Shown in pieces: positions 34,337 to 41,929 of a stretch of DNA of 64,000 nucleotides. The stretch's first letter is position 1. Each line of letters begins with the position of its first letter. Location: positions 62,001 through 126,000 of the forward strand of contig NZ_SMBX01000006.1 in the NCBI RefSeq assembly GCF_004342005.1. The letters are read 5' to 3'. Origin of the DNA: Paracandidimonas soli. GTDB taxonomy: Bacteria > Pseudomonadota > Gammaproteobacteria > Burkholderiales > Burkholderiaceae_B. The notes beneath the pieces were generated by a model, which saw only the letters and a program-made list of their open reading frames with translations, was not told the DNA's origin and ran no database searches. The translations under genes were made by a program, and so were the position numbers.

Positions 34337-35566
34337 ATGACAGACAACAATACCAATCCGGGCGGCAACCCTGCCCCAGTGCTGCCCGACAACATCCAGA
34401 ACGGAAACATTTGGCGCTTATCCATTGCCCAGGCCCTGGCGGGCGCGAATGCGACGGTCGTATATGCCACCGGCGCCATTATCGGGAATGCGCTGGCGCC
34501 TACGCCCATGCTGGCGACCCTGCCCATTTCCATTTTCGTGGTGGGCATGGCGGCATGCATCCTGCCGGTGGGGGCCGTAGCCAGGAGGCATGGCCGGCGC
34601 GCCGCTTTCCTGGTGGGAACAGGGGCGGGGGCGCTGGCCGGGCTGCTGGGCATGCTGGCCGTCATCGTGGGCTGGTTCTGGCTGTTCTGCCTGGCGACGT
34701 TCTTTGGCGGCAGCTATGCGGCGGTGGTGCTGTCCTTCCGTTTTGCAGCCGCCGATGGCGTAGAGCCGAAAAAGCGTCCGCGAGCGCTGTCGCTTGTCAT
34801 GGCCGGGGGCGTGGCTGCCGGGGTGGTGGGTCCGCAACTGGTGACCTGGACTATGGACCTGTGGCCGCCGCACATGTTTGCGGCGACCTTTCTTGCACAG
34901 GCCGCGGTCGCAGTGATGTCGGCGTTCGTCCTGCTCGGCGTGAAGCTGCCCATGCCTACAGCGGAGGAAATCGCCGGAGGACGGCCGCTTGCCGAAATCG
35001 TGCAACAGCCGAGGTTCACTGCCGCGGTCATCTGCGGGGCTGTCTCCTATTTGCTGATGAATTTCCTGATGACGGCCGCACCGCTGGCGATGCATATAGT
35101 CGGGCATGCACAGGAATCCGCCAACCTGGGGCTGCAGTGGCACGTCATTGCGATGTATGCGCCCAGCTTCTTCACCGGCAGCCTGATTTCGAGATTCGGC
35201 GCGGGCCGCATCGCGGCGCTGGGGCTGGTACTGACCGGATTTTCGTCCGTCGTCGGTTTGCTGGGCATCGATGTGATGCATTTCTGGTGGACTTTGATCC
35301 TGCTGGGCGTAGGCTGGAATTTCGGCTTCCTTGGCGCATCCGCGATGGTGCTGGAGTGCCACCGGCCCGAGGAAAAAACACGCGTGCAGTCGCTCAACGA
35401 CTTCATCGTCTTCGGCGTGATGGCCATCGGATCGTTCCTGTCAGGCGGGCTGTTGTCCGCTTATGGATGGGATGCGGTGCTGTGGGTGTCTTTCGTGCCG
35501 CTGGCGCTGGCTGTCGTGGCGCTTGTGCTGGCCATGCGCAGGACGTCGGCGGCTTCCGCTGAATAA
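34337..35566 (+). CDS. MFS transporter
   Basis: A 409-residue major facilitator protein. The polar N-terminus (MTDNNTNPGGNPAPVLPDN) precedes twelve helices; the first half has VARRHGRRAAFLVGTGAGAL, the MFS motif-A region. The pattern resembles the YwoG/drug-resistance carriers. The ATG at 34337 follows GGGAAGAA and is preferred to those at 34253 and 34322. Its last 106 bases overlap, tail to tail, the LTA-synthase-like gene. Confidence 0.83.
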   Translation: MTDNNTNPGGNPAPVLPDNIQNGNIWRLSIAQALAGANATVVYATGAIIGNALAPTPMLATLPISIFVVGMAACILPVGAVARRHGRRAAFLVGTGAGALAGLLGMLAVIVGWFWLFCLATFFGGSYAAVVLSFRFAAADGVEPKKRPRALSLVMAGGVAAGVVGPQLVTWTMDLWPPHMFAATFLAQAAVAVMSAFVLLGVKLPMPTAEEIAGGRPLAEIVQQPRFTAAVICGAVSYLLMNFLMTAAPLAMHIVGHAQESANLGLQWHVIAMYAPSFFTGSLISRFGAGRIAALGLVLTGFSSVVGLLGIDVMHFWWTLILLGVGWNFGFLGASAMVLECHRPEEKTRVQSLNDFIVFGVMAIGSFLSGGLLSAYGWDAVLWVSFVPLALAVVALVLAMRRTSAASAE

Positions 35567-37470
35567 GAGGATGTGCTTTGCCGGGTTTCCGGCTGTAGGC
35601 GCGGCAGGGTGTAGCAGTTATTTTCGTATACCCAGGACGGCCACAGGGCATGGCTCAGTGCCTCCTTCAGGAAATCATCGTCTACGGCCTGGGGCGTATA
35701 TGAAGCGGGAGCCGCGTAACGGTATTGTGTAGGCCGCCGGTGCGGCTCCAGTACGATAAGCCTATCTCCCTTGAGATAGCCGTAGTTTTCTCCATACTGC
35801 ATCATGGCTCGTCCACCCCCGGCGCAAGTCAGGTCGTGCCCTATCATGGGGTGCTCGCTGCGGATTCCGATCAGGGAAAGCAGCGTGACGGGCAGATCGA
35901 TCTGGCTGATGATTCGGTTGTCCCTGCGCGGCTGGATGCCGGCGCCAAGAATGAGGGCTGGAATATGGAAATGGCGCAAAGGCACCAGATTGGCCCCGAA
36001 TACGCGTGAGTCGTGGTCAGCCGCAACAAGAAATACGGTGTTGCCCCAGTAGCTGGAGGCTTTGGCCTTGTCGAAGAATCGCCCCAGCGCCCAATCGGCG
36101 TATCGGACTGTATTCTCGACGCTTGCAGGATCACCGTCCGGCTCGATCCGTCCCGCAGGATATTCCCAGGGAGAGTGGTTGCTGACGGAGAATGCGAGGG
36201 TAAAGGTCGGCTGCTTCGATGGGGCGCTAAGGAGAGTGTCCAGCTTGTCGAACATATCCTCATCTGAGGCTCCCCAGGTTCCGACGAAGGCCGGCGTTTC
36301 GAATGTATGGATGTCGTGCAGCTCATCGAATCCGTTGCCCAGGAAGAAGCTTTTCATATTGTCGAAATGGGCTTCGCCTCCGTAAATGAATCGCGACAGG
36401 TAGCCGTGCTGTCTGAGTAATTGGGCGAGTGTGAAGAAATTGCGCTGTGCTCCGGACAAGCGTAGGACAGCTTCCGAAATGGTCGGCGGGAAGCCCGCGA
36501 CAAGCGCTTCCAGGCCACGGACGGAGCGCGTTCCCGTGGCGTAGGCCCGGGTGAAGCTCCAGCCTTCATCCGCAAGCCGGTCCAGGCAAGGAGTCAGGCC
36601 GCTGCCACCAAGATTTGCGACATACTGGGCTCCCAGGCTTTCTTCGACGATGATCACTACATTCAGCGCCGTTGTGCTTTTGACAGTGGGTTCGTGGATA
36701 TGCAGTGATGGAATTTTCGGGTTCGAAGGGGCGATTCCGGCACAGGAGTTGATCGTCTGGCTGAGCTGCTCGCTGTCCAGTGCGCCGTAGACGTCGGCAG
36801 CCGAGCGCTCGTTCTTGAGGCTGTAGATGGCGTACAGGACGTTGTAAAGCGAATTCAGCGGCAGGGTGTTGAGCATGCCGTCGCTGCAGTAGGCGACACT
36901 GGATGGATTGATGGGACGGTGTCCCAAGGTGCCGCGTATGGCCAGGAAAATGATCGGGGCAGCAATCAGGCTGTACAGTGCGCTTTGCCACCATGAAAGC
37001 TGGGTTTCGGCCATGGTCTGGCCGAAAAGCCGGTATCCCGTCCAGCCGAGAAGCGTAATGAGGAGAAAGGCGCCGGCAAGGGCGGCTTTGTATCCTTTCC
37101 ACAGCATGCCGAGCACCTCCTTGGGGTGCTTGAGGTATTCGACATAGAGGCGGTTGGGGCGGGTGTCATACTCAAGAATGAACTGCGGTGTCGAGACCTC
37201 CAGCAGCACGAGCAAAAGCCAGGCCGCCATGAACCAGGCTGCGGAAATGGCGCCGGCCGCTTGATGATGCCCCAGCCAGGGGGCCAGAAGTGCCGGAATT
37301 CCTGCCAGCATGGCGATCTGGGCCGCATCGATGCGCAAACCTCCTTTGACGATCGGCCATAAGCCTCCGGCCGCTTGAGTGCGTTGCCATTGCCACGCGG
37401 ACAGCATCAGGCGGCTCAGTGTCAGCAGGCCAAAGCTTGCGGCGATAAATACGAAGGTTTGCTCGCGCAT
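35461..37470 (-). CDS. LTA-synthase-like sulfatase-fold phosphotransferase
   Basis: A 669-residue inner-membrane enzyme. Five N-terminal helices (to about residue 190) are followed by a periplasmic sulfatase/alkaline-phosphatase fold. The likely nucleophile Thr lies near residue 310 in YATGTRSVRGLEALVAG, and metal ligands in EESLGAQYV and VAADHDSRVFG. LtaS/OpgB-type enzymes move phosphoglycerol or phosphoethanolamine from phospholipids onto envelope glycans, leaving diacylglycerol. The acceptor here is unknown. The ~37 C-terminal residues are low complexity and antisense to the MFS gene end. A four-unit operator for the neighbouring response regulator lies 130-170 bases upstream. Confidence 0.82.
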   Translation of the reverse strand: MREQTFVFIAASFGLLTLSRLMLSAWQWQRTQAAGGLWPIVKGGLRIDAAQIAMLAGIPALLAPWLGHHQAAGAISAAWFMAAWLLLVLLEVSTPQFILEYDTRPNRLYVEYLKHPKEVLGMLWKGYKAALAGAFLLITLLGWTGYRLFGQTMAETQLSWWQSALYSLIAAPIIFLAIRGTLGHRPINPSSVAYCSDGMLNTLPLNSLYNVLYAIYSLKNERSAADVYGALDSEQLSQTINSCAGIAPSNPKIPSLHIHEPTVKSTTALNVVIIVEESLGAQYVANLGGSGLTPCLDRLADEGWSFTRAYATGTRSVRGLEALVAGFPPTISEAVLRLSGAQRNFFTLAQLLRQHGYLSRFIYGGEAHFDNMKSFFLGNGFDELHDIHTFETPAFVGTWGASDEDMFDKLDTLLSAPSKQPTFTLAFSVSNHSPWEYPAGRIEPDGDPASVENTVRYADWALGRFFDKAKASSYWGNTVFLVAADHDSRVFGANLVPLRHFHIPALILGAGIQPRRDNRIISQIDLPVTLLSLIGIRSEHPMIGHDLTCAGGGRAMMQYGENYGYLKGDRLIVLEPHRRPTQYRYAAPASYTPQAVDDDFLKEALSHALWPSWVYENNCYTLPRLQPETRQSTSSYSAEAADVLRMASTSATTASASGTKDTHSTASHP

Positions 37471-37599
37471 GAAAGACGTCGGTTATGCAATGCAATGTTT
37501 GAGGCTGAGTCGCGCACATGGAATATGTGCGGCGTCATCGGGGCCTGGAACTGGATCCCGTTTCATGTGCCGGGATGGGACGACGATACGAAGCCAGGC

Positions 37600-37638
37600 G
37601 GCAAGAATTCGTCAAAGAAAAATCAAGAATTCATCAAG
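37600..37638 (-). promoter_or_regulatory. Operator A: four CTTGAT-type hexamers, 11-bp period
   Basis: On the minus strand CTTGAT, CTTGAT, TTTGAC and CTTGCC lie at exact 11-bp steps (plus-strand positions 37633, 37622, 37611 and 37600 are the low ends). Eleven bases after the last unit comes TATCGT (37588-37583), a possible -10. It is the only structure seen in the 337-base gap between the kinase stop and the LTA-synthase-like start. Confidence 0.75.
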
Positions 37639-37807
37639 CCGTGAAGGATCGCGGGAGGGGAGTGCGCAAGAGCGTTCGGAAGAATCCGGGTGTAAGAAAG
37701 CCTGGAGCATGGCCGGCTGGGGCGGCTACCCATGCATGTGAGGCGTGACGGCGACTGTGTGGCGAAGGATGAAGGCGCAGCGTTATTCGGCGCTCGGGCG
37801 GGTCTTG

Positions 37808-39064
37808 TTAGGGTCTCAGCCGGATTCTTGTTCCGTTGCTATCCGTCTGGGCGATCTCCAGTTTCCAGCCCAGTCTTTCAGTCATCAGCGTTACGATATA
37901 AAGGCCCAGCCCGCTGAGTGCCGCTCCGTTGGGGGAGATTTTCTTTTGTCCCAGAAGAATGGCTTGCTGGTCGGCGGTCAGGCCTGTTCCCCGGTCTTCG
38001 ATTTCTATGGCATTTTTCGATACTGTGACCCGGATATCTTGATGGGTGTGCTGTAGAGCATTTTGAATGAGATTGCGCAGCAGCATGCGCACCATGACGG
38101 GGTCCGTGCTGACCGTCAGGAAGGACTCCGTCTCGAGCGTCACCCGGTCGCCCGCGCGATGGCTGATCTTCAGGTCATCGATCACTTGCTGTATGACGGG
38201 GGCCACGTGAACGATTTCCGGAGTCTGGTCGCCAGGCTCGCGTCGCGCCAGCCGGAGCAGGACGTTGACGTTATCCCGCATTTCGTCGCATGACCTGCGT
38301 ACGCGCTTCAGAGTGGCCTGGTCGTTCGGATGCAGCTGGTTGCGCAGCTCCAGGATGTCGAGCGCCCCGCACATGACGGCGATGGGAGTGCGAAGCTCGT
38401 GGCTGGCCAGGCTCAGGAGGGATTGCTCTCGCCGCACGTAGGACTCGAGCTCGTCCAGGAATCGGTTGAATGTCGTGGCGATGGAATGCAATTCGGCATC
38501 GGTGTAATCGGTTTCCATGCGGGGCATGTTGGCTCCCACCGGAATCCGGCTGATGCGTTTGGACAGCAGGGTCAGTGGCCTGGCGATATGCCTGGTGCTC
38601 AATGCGGCAAGCACCAGGCTGAGTGCGATAATGATCAGCGCAATGACGATCAATGCAATCTGGAACAGGGCCTCCCTGTCTTCGAAGTGCGTAATGTCCT
38701 TGGCGACGTAGAGCAGGCCCGTTTCGATTCTCTTGACCGTCACCAGATAGGTCTGGCTGCCGAGTTCAATCTCTGCCGAATAGTTCTCAGGCAAGCCGCG
38801 AAAGATCGGAGGCAGGGCTGCGGGATGGGGCTGGCCCGTGGGGATGAAGACGACGGCGATATTCGGCGTATCCCACACAAGCGTTTCGTCGCTCTTGTTG
38901 TTCATGAGTATGAAGTCGCGCTCTTGTGCGAACTCCACTTCGAGCATAGTGTGTTCGAGGTCTTCGTTGACCAGCAGCACCGTCGCAACCATGGCGATCA
39001 CACTGATCACGCTGACCAGCAGTATGCTGCGATAGACCTTGCGGGAGATCGATTTCAGGCTCAT
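37808..39064 (-). CDS. Sensor histidine kinase (PmrB-like)
   Basis: A 418-residue membrane kinase. TM1 is at about residues 13-32, followed by a ~100-residue periplasmic sensor domain, TM2 at about 134-156, HAMP, then HisKA with the phospho-acceptor His222 in SLASHELRTPIAVM. The HATPase has its N box (NLIQNALQHT) and G box (IEDRGTGL). The ATG at 39064 overlaps the response regulator stop (ATGA), so it is the regulator's partner. The signal is unknown; by analogy with PmrB it could be cationic peptides, metals or low pH. Confidence 0.92.
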   Translation of the reverse strand: MSLKSISRKVYRSILLVSVISVIAMVATVLLVNEDLEHTMLEVEFAQERDFILMNNKSDETLVWDTPNIAVVFIPTGQPHPAALPPIFRGLPENYSAEIELGSQTYLVTVKRIETGLLYVAKDITHFEDREALFQIALIVIALIIIALSLVLAALSTRHIARPLTLLSKRISRIPVGANMPRMETDYTDAELHSIATTFNRFLDELESYVRREQSLLSLASHELRTPIAVMCGALDILELRNQLHPNDQATLKRVRRSCDEMRDNVNVLLRLARREPGDQTPEIVHVAPVIQQVIDDLKISHRAGDRVTLETESFLTVSTDPVMVRMLLRNLIQNALQHTHQDIRVTVSKNAIEIEDRGTGLTADQQAILLGQKKISPNGAALSGLGLYIVTLMTERLGWKLEIAQTDSNGTRIRLRP

Positions 39065-39771
39065 GGGGATTTCGTGCCCGGCGCGATAAGCCTGTAGCCG
39101 CGGCTGTGCATGGTTTTGATCATGGAATATTGAAAGGCGCTTTGCAGCAGTTTCCTGAGCGAGTAGACATGCGTGCGCAGTGTGTTCATGTCCGTTTCCC
39201 GCTCTCCCCAAACCCGGTCCTGCAGCTCGGTGTATGACAGAAAGTTGGGATATGCCTTGATCAGCTCTTCGAATATCCGTGCGGCCGTTCCGGAAAGTTC
39301 CAGCTGTTCTCCGCCATCGGTGCGGACCGTGAATGTGCCTGGATTGAAATGAATTCCTGGAATGCTGATTTCCGGCGTATTCGAGAACCCCGTCTTGCGC
39401 CGATACAAGGCTTCCACTCTCAATTGCAGTTCGCGCAGATTGAACGGCTTGACGAGGTAGTCGTCCGCGCCCACGGCGAAGCCCTGTTCTTTGTCATGCA
39501 ACTGATCCTTGGACGTCATGATGATGACCGGCGTCGAACAGTGAATGTCGTTGCGGATGCGGCGGCATACTTCGAACCCGGAGAGTCCGGGCAACATGAT
39601 ATCCAGAACGATCACATCGTATTCGTTGGTGGCGATCAGGTGGATCGCCGTCAAGCCGTCGGGTGCAAAATCGAGTATGTATCGGCTGTCGTCGAAGAAT
39701 TCCAGCAGGTTGGTGGCGAGGCCGGTATGGTCTTCCACGACCAGCATTCGTATGGTGCGTTTCAGAGGCAT
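39061..39771 (-). CDS. OmpR/PhoB family response regulator (PmrA-like)
   Basis: A 236-residue regulator. The receiver domain has the acidic pair VVEDH, phospho-acceptor Asp57 in VLDIMLPG and Lys in VKPFN. The C-terminal winged helix ends in THVYSLRKLLQ and HSRGYRLI. OmpR-family proteins bind direct repeats with an 11-bp pitch, which is what is found upstream of this gene and in two nearby promoters. It is encoded with its kinase (4-base overlap). Confidence 0.95.
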   Translation of the reverse strand: MPLKRTIRMLVVEDHTGLATNLLEFFDDSRYILDFAPDGLTAIHLIATNEYDVIVLDIMLPGLSGFEVCRRIRNDIHCSTPVIIMTSKDQLHDKEQGFAVGADDYLVKPFNLRELQLRVEALYRRKTGFSNTPEISIPGIHFNPGTFTVRTDGGEQLELSGTAARIFEELIKAYPNFLSYTELQDRVWGERETDMNTLRTHVYSLRKLLQSAFQYSMIKTMHSRGYRLIAPGTKSP

Positions 39772-39836
39772 GATCGCTTATTCCGGCATGATGGAAAAAT
39801 GGTACAGCCGCCTGGGGCGCGCATGGCCGGAATACT

Positions 39837-39864
39837 ATCAAGTATTCATCAAGAAAATATCAAA
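39837..39864 (-). promoter_or_regulatory. Operator B: three CTTGAT-type hexamers before the response regulator
   Basis: On the minus strand TTTGAT, CTTGAT and CTTGAT at exact 11-bp steps (low ends 39859, 39848 and 39837), 66 bases before the regulator ATG and after the dgkA stop. It implies autoregulation. Confidence 0.75.
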
Positions 39865-39868
39865 TACC

Positions 39869-40246
39869 CTACAGCCAGCGGCTTCCGATGACGCCAATCC
39901 ATACCAGGGCGGCCAGGCCCAGCGATAACAGCACGGCGGCGCTGCCGATATCCTTGGCACGCCCCAATAGAGGTTGATGTTCGATAGAGACCGCGTCGGC
40001 AAGCGTCTCGAGCGCGGAGTTAAGCAGTTCCACGATCAGTATGACCATCAGTACACCTATCAGCAGCACGGCTTCGAGCAGGCTGCGGCTGATCCAAAGC
40101 GCAACGGGGATCGCCGCTGCGGTCAAAAGCAATTCCTGCCGGAATGCCGCTTCCTGCCGGAACGCTGCTGTCAGCCCTTGTATCGAATAGCGCAGTGCGT
40201 TGCGCAGGCGGGCGAGTCCGCCTTTGCTTTTGTAGGAAGAGTGCAT
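39869..40246 (-). CDS. dgkA: Diacylglycerol kinase
   Basis: A 125-residue three-helix inner-membrane kinase that phosphorylates diacylglycerol to phosphatidate. The family signature ELLNSALETLADAVS is present, followed by the GRAKDIGSAAVLLSL segment. The ATG at 40246 (MHSSYKSKGG) matches family N-termini better than the GTG at 40297. It lies upstream of the two-component system on the same strand. Its product recycles the diacylglycerol released by phosphotransferases such as the LTA-synthase-like protein. Confidence 0.93.
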   Translation of the reverse strand: MHSSYKSKGGLARLRNALRYSIQGLTAAFRQEAAFRQELLLTAAAIPVALWISRSLLEAVLLIGVLMVILIVELLNSALETLADAVSIEHQPLLGRAKDIGSAAVLLSLGLAALVWIGVIGSRWL

Positions 40247-40371
40247 AAAGGGATGGATCCTGTGCTTGCCGGAAAAATCCTGTGAAGAATAGCGCACATT
40301 ATCCGAACGTCAAAGCGTATGGAGAGGCTTCTCGATCCCTGTTGCTTCTTTCTTTGGAGCCGGGGCGATAT

Positions 40372-40410
40372 CTTGATGATTTCTTGATTTTTACTGGATG
40401 AATTCTTGCT
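40372..40410 (+). promoter_or_regulatory. Operator C: four CTTGAT-type hexamers before gtrA
   Basis: CTTGAT, CTTGAT, CTGGAT and CTTGCT start at 40372, 40383, 40394 and 40405, exact 11-bp steps. The layout is nearly identical to operator A, including the degenerate third unit and CTTGC fourth unit. As in operator A, 11 bases separate the last unit from a -10-like TATTCT (40422-40427). It faces gtrA; dgkA is divergent on the other side. Confidence 0.78.
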
Positions 40411-40452
40411 GCCGACGCTCGTATTCTTGTCTCTTCGCAATCATTGCATCGA

Positions 40453-40914
40453 ATGAGCGCCGTCTTGAAATCGATTCTTCCTTCCATGCAATCCGCCCGT
40501 GCGGTCCGGATTGCCAATTGTCCGGTCGACGCATCCGCTGCTGTCCAGGCAGGCAGGTTTCTGGCGTCCGGCGGATCTTCCACCCTTATGCATTGGGCCG
40601 CTATGGGGCTGCTTGTCCAGGGCGGCTTGTCGCCCTTGTTATCCACCGCGATCGGCGCTTTCACTGGCGCAGTCTCCAACTATTTCCTCCAGTTCTACTG
40701 GGCTTTCAACGGCAAGGGCGTCCACGGCAGTTCCATGCCGGTCTATGCCTTTACGGTAATCCTGGGCGGGTTGCTCAATGCCGGGCTATTCCACCTCCTG
40801 ACTGCTCTAATTCATGTTGGCATTGTCCCGGCGCAGATCTTCTCCACTGCAGCAGTCGCAGTCATGAATTTCGTCATTTACAAAAGGATCGTGTTTCATG
40901 AACGCATTATTTGA
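40453..40914 (+). CDS. GtrA-like membrane protein (LgmD-like flippase candidate)
   Basis: A 153-residue protein with four hydrophobic helices and the GtrA pattern (FLASGGSSTLMHWAAMGLL, AIGAFTGAVSNYFLQFYWAF). GtrA proteins are thought to flip lipid-linked sugars across the inner membrane. The ATG at 40453 is chosen over a TTG three codons earlier. Its 3' end overlaps the glycosyltransferase gene by 17 bases. With the next two genes it matches three of the four Bordetella lgm functions. Confidence 0.85.
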   Translation: MSAVLKSILPSMQSARAVRIANCPVDASAAVQAGRFLASGGSSTLMHWAAMGLLVQGGLSPLLSTAIGAFTGAVSNYFLQFYWAFNGKGVHGSSMPVYAFTVILGGLLNAGLFHLLTALIHVGIVPAQIFSTAAVAVMNFVIYKRIVFHERII

Positions 40915-41929
40915 TCATTGGCGCCTTGAAATTCCAGGAAGCCGGATACCGGAGCTGTCGATCGTGATCCCGCTCTATAACGAGTATGAGGTCATCCCGA
41001 TGATGCATGAGCGCTTGACGGGCGTGCTTGCAAGTCTGGGTGTTTCTTATGAACTGCTTCTGGTCGATGATGGAAGCTGCGATGGCACCCCAGGCCTGAT
41101 GAGCCAACTGGCGGAAGAAGATCCCGCCGTGGCGGCCGTATTCCTGAGCAGAAACTTTGGCAAGGAAGCTGCACTGACGGCGGGCATCGAGCATGCAGCG
41201 GGTAGCGCAGTCATCATCATGGATGCCGACTTGCAGGACCCGCCGGAGCTCATCCCGCAAATGTTCCAGGCATGGAAGGGCGGCGCCGACGTTGTTTGCA
41301 TGCGCCGCCGCTCAAGGGCGGGAGAGGGCTGGCTCAAACGCTGCAGCGCCTATCTTTTTTACCGTGTGCTCAATGCCGTCAGCGATGTGGATATCCCGGC
41401 CGATACCGGGGACTTTCGCCTGCTCAGTCGTAAGGCCGTCGAAGCATTGAAAAAACTGAACGAACGGAATCGCTACATGAAAGGGCTGTTCGCCTGGATC
41501 GGCATGCCGACCGTGGTTATCGAGTATGACCGCATGCCGCGGGCGGCGGGAGTCACCAAGTGGGATTATCTGGGCTTGTTCAATCTGGCCTTTCAGGGGG
41601 TGACTTCCTTTTCGACGGCTCCTCTCCGGCTGGCCATGGCCGGCGGTCTGTTGACGGCGTTTTTCGGTGTGATTTTTACTGCATGGATCGTGGTTAAAAC
41701 ACTTGTCCTGGGGGAGGCGGTGCAAGGATATCCCTCGCTTGTTTCGATGATGGCGATTCTTGGCGGCGTTCAGTTGCTGTCCATCGGGCTGCTTGGCGAA
41801 TATATGGGTAAAACCTATTACGAAGCCAAGCAGCGTCCCGTATATCTGGTGCGCGAGGTCGTGGGCCGGGGAAGGCGCCCGACGCATGCGGCAGGCATCC
41901 ATTCCACAGCGTTCATGGCGGAGGAGTGA
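40898..41929 (+). CDS. GtrB/ArnC-like polyprenyl-phosphate glycosyltransferase (LgmA-like)
   Basis: A 343-residue GT2 enzyme. The N-terminal GT-A fold has SIVIPLYNEYEVIP and the metal/nucleotide motif MDADLQDPPELIP. Two C-terminal helices (AMAGGLLTAFFGVIFTAWIV and the GGVQLLSIGLLGEYMGK region) anchor it. These enzymes load a sugar onto undecaprenyl phosphate on the cytoplasmic face. The sugar is unknown; GlcNAc or GlcN would fit an lgm-like pathway. It overlaps gtrA and its TGA overlaps the ArnT-like ATG. Confidence 0.88.
   Translation: MNALFDHWRLEIPGSRIPELSIVIPLYNEYEVIPMMHERLTGVLASLGVSYELLLVDDGSCDGTPGLMSQLAEEDPAVAAVFLSRNFGKEAALTAGIEHAAGSAVIIMDADLQDPPELIPQMFQAWKGGADVVCMRRRSRAGEGWLKRCSAYLFYRVLNAVSDVDIPADTGDFRLLSRKAVEALKKLNERNRYMKGLFAWIGMPTVVIEYDRMPRAAGVTKWDYLGLFNLAFQGVTSFSTAPLRLAMAGGLLTAFFGVIFTAWIVVKTLVLGEAVQGYPSLVSMMAILGGVQLLSIGLLGEYMGKTYYEAKQRPVYLVREVVGRGRRPTHAAGIHSTAFMAEE

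Noticed and set aside
35461-37470. EptA-type lipid A phosphoethanolamine transferase
   Set aside because: The helix count and catalytic segment (ATGTRSVRG) fit the LtaS/OpgB-like sulfatase branch. The characteristic EptA N-terminal domain pattern was not seen.
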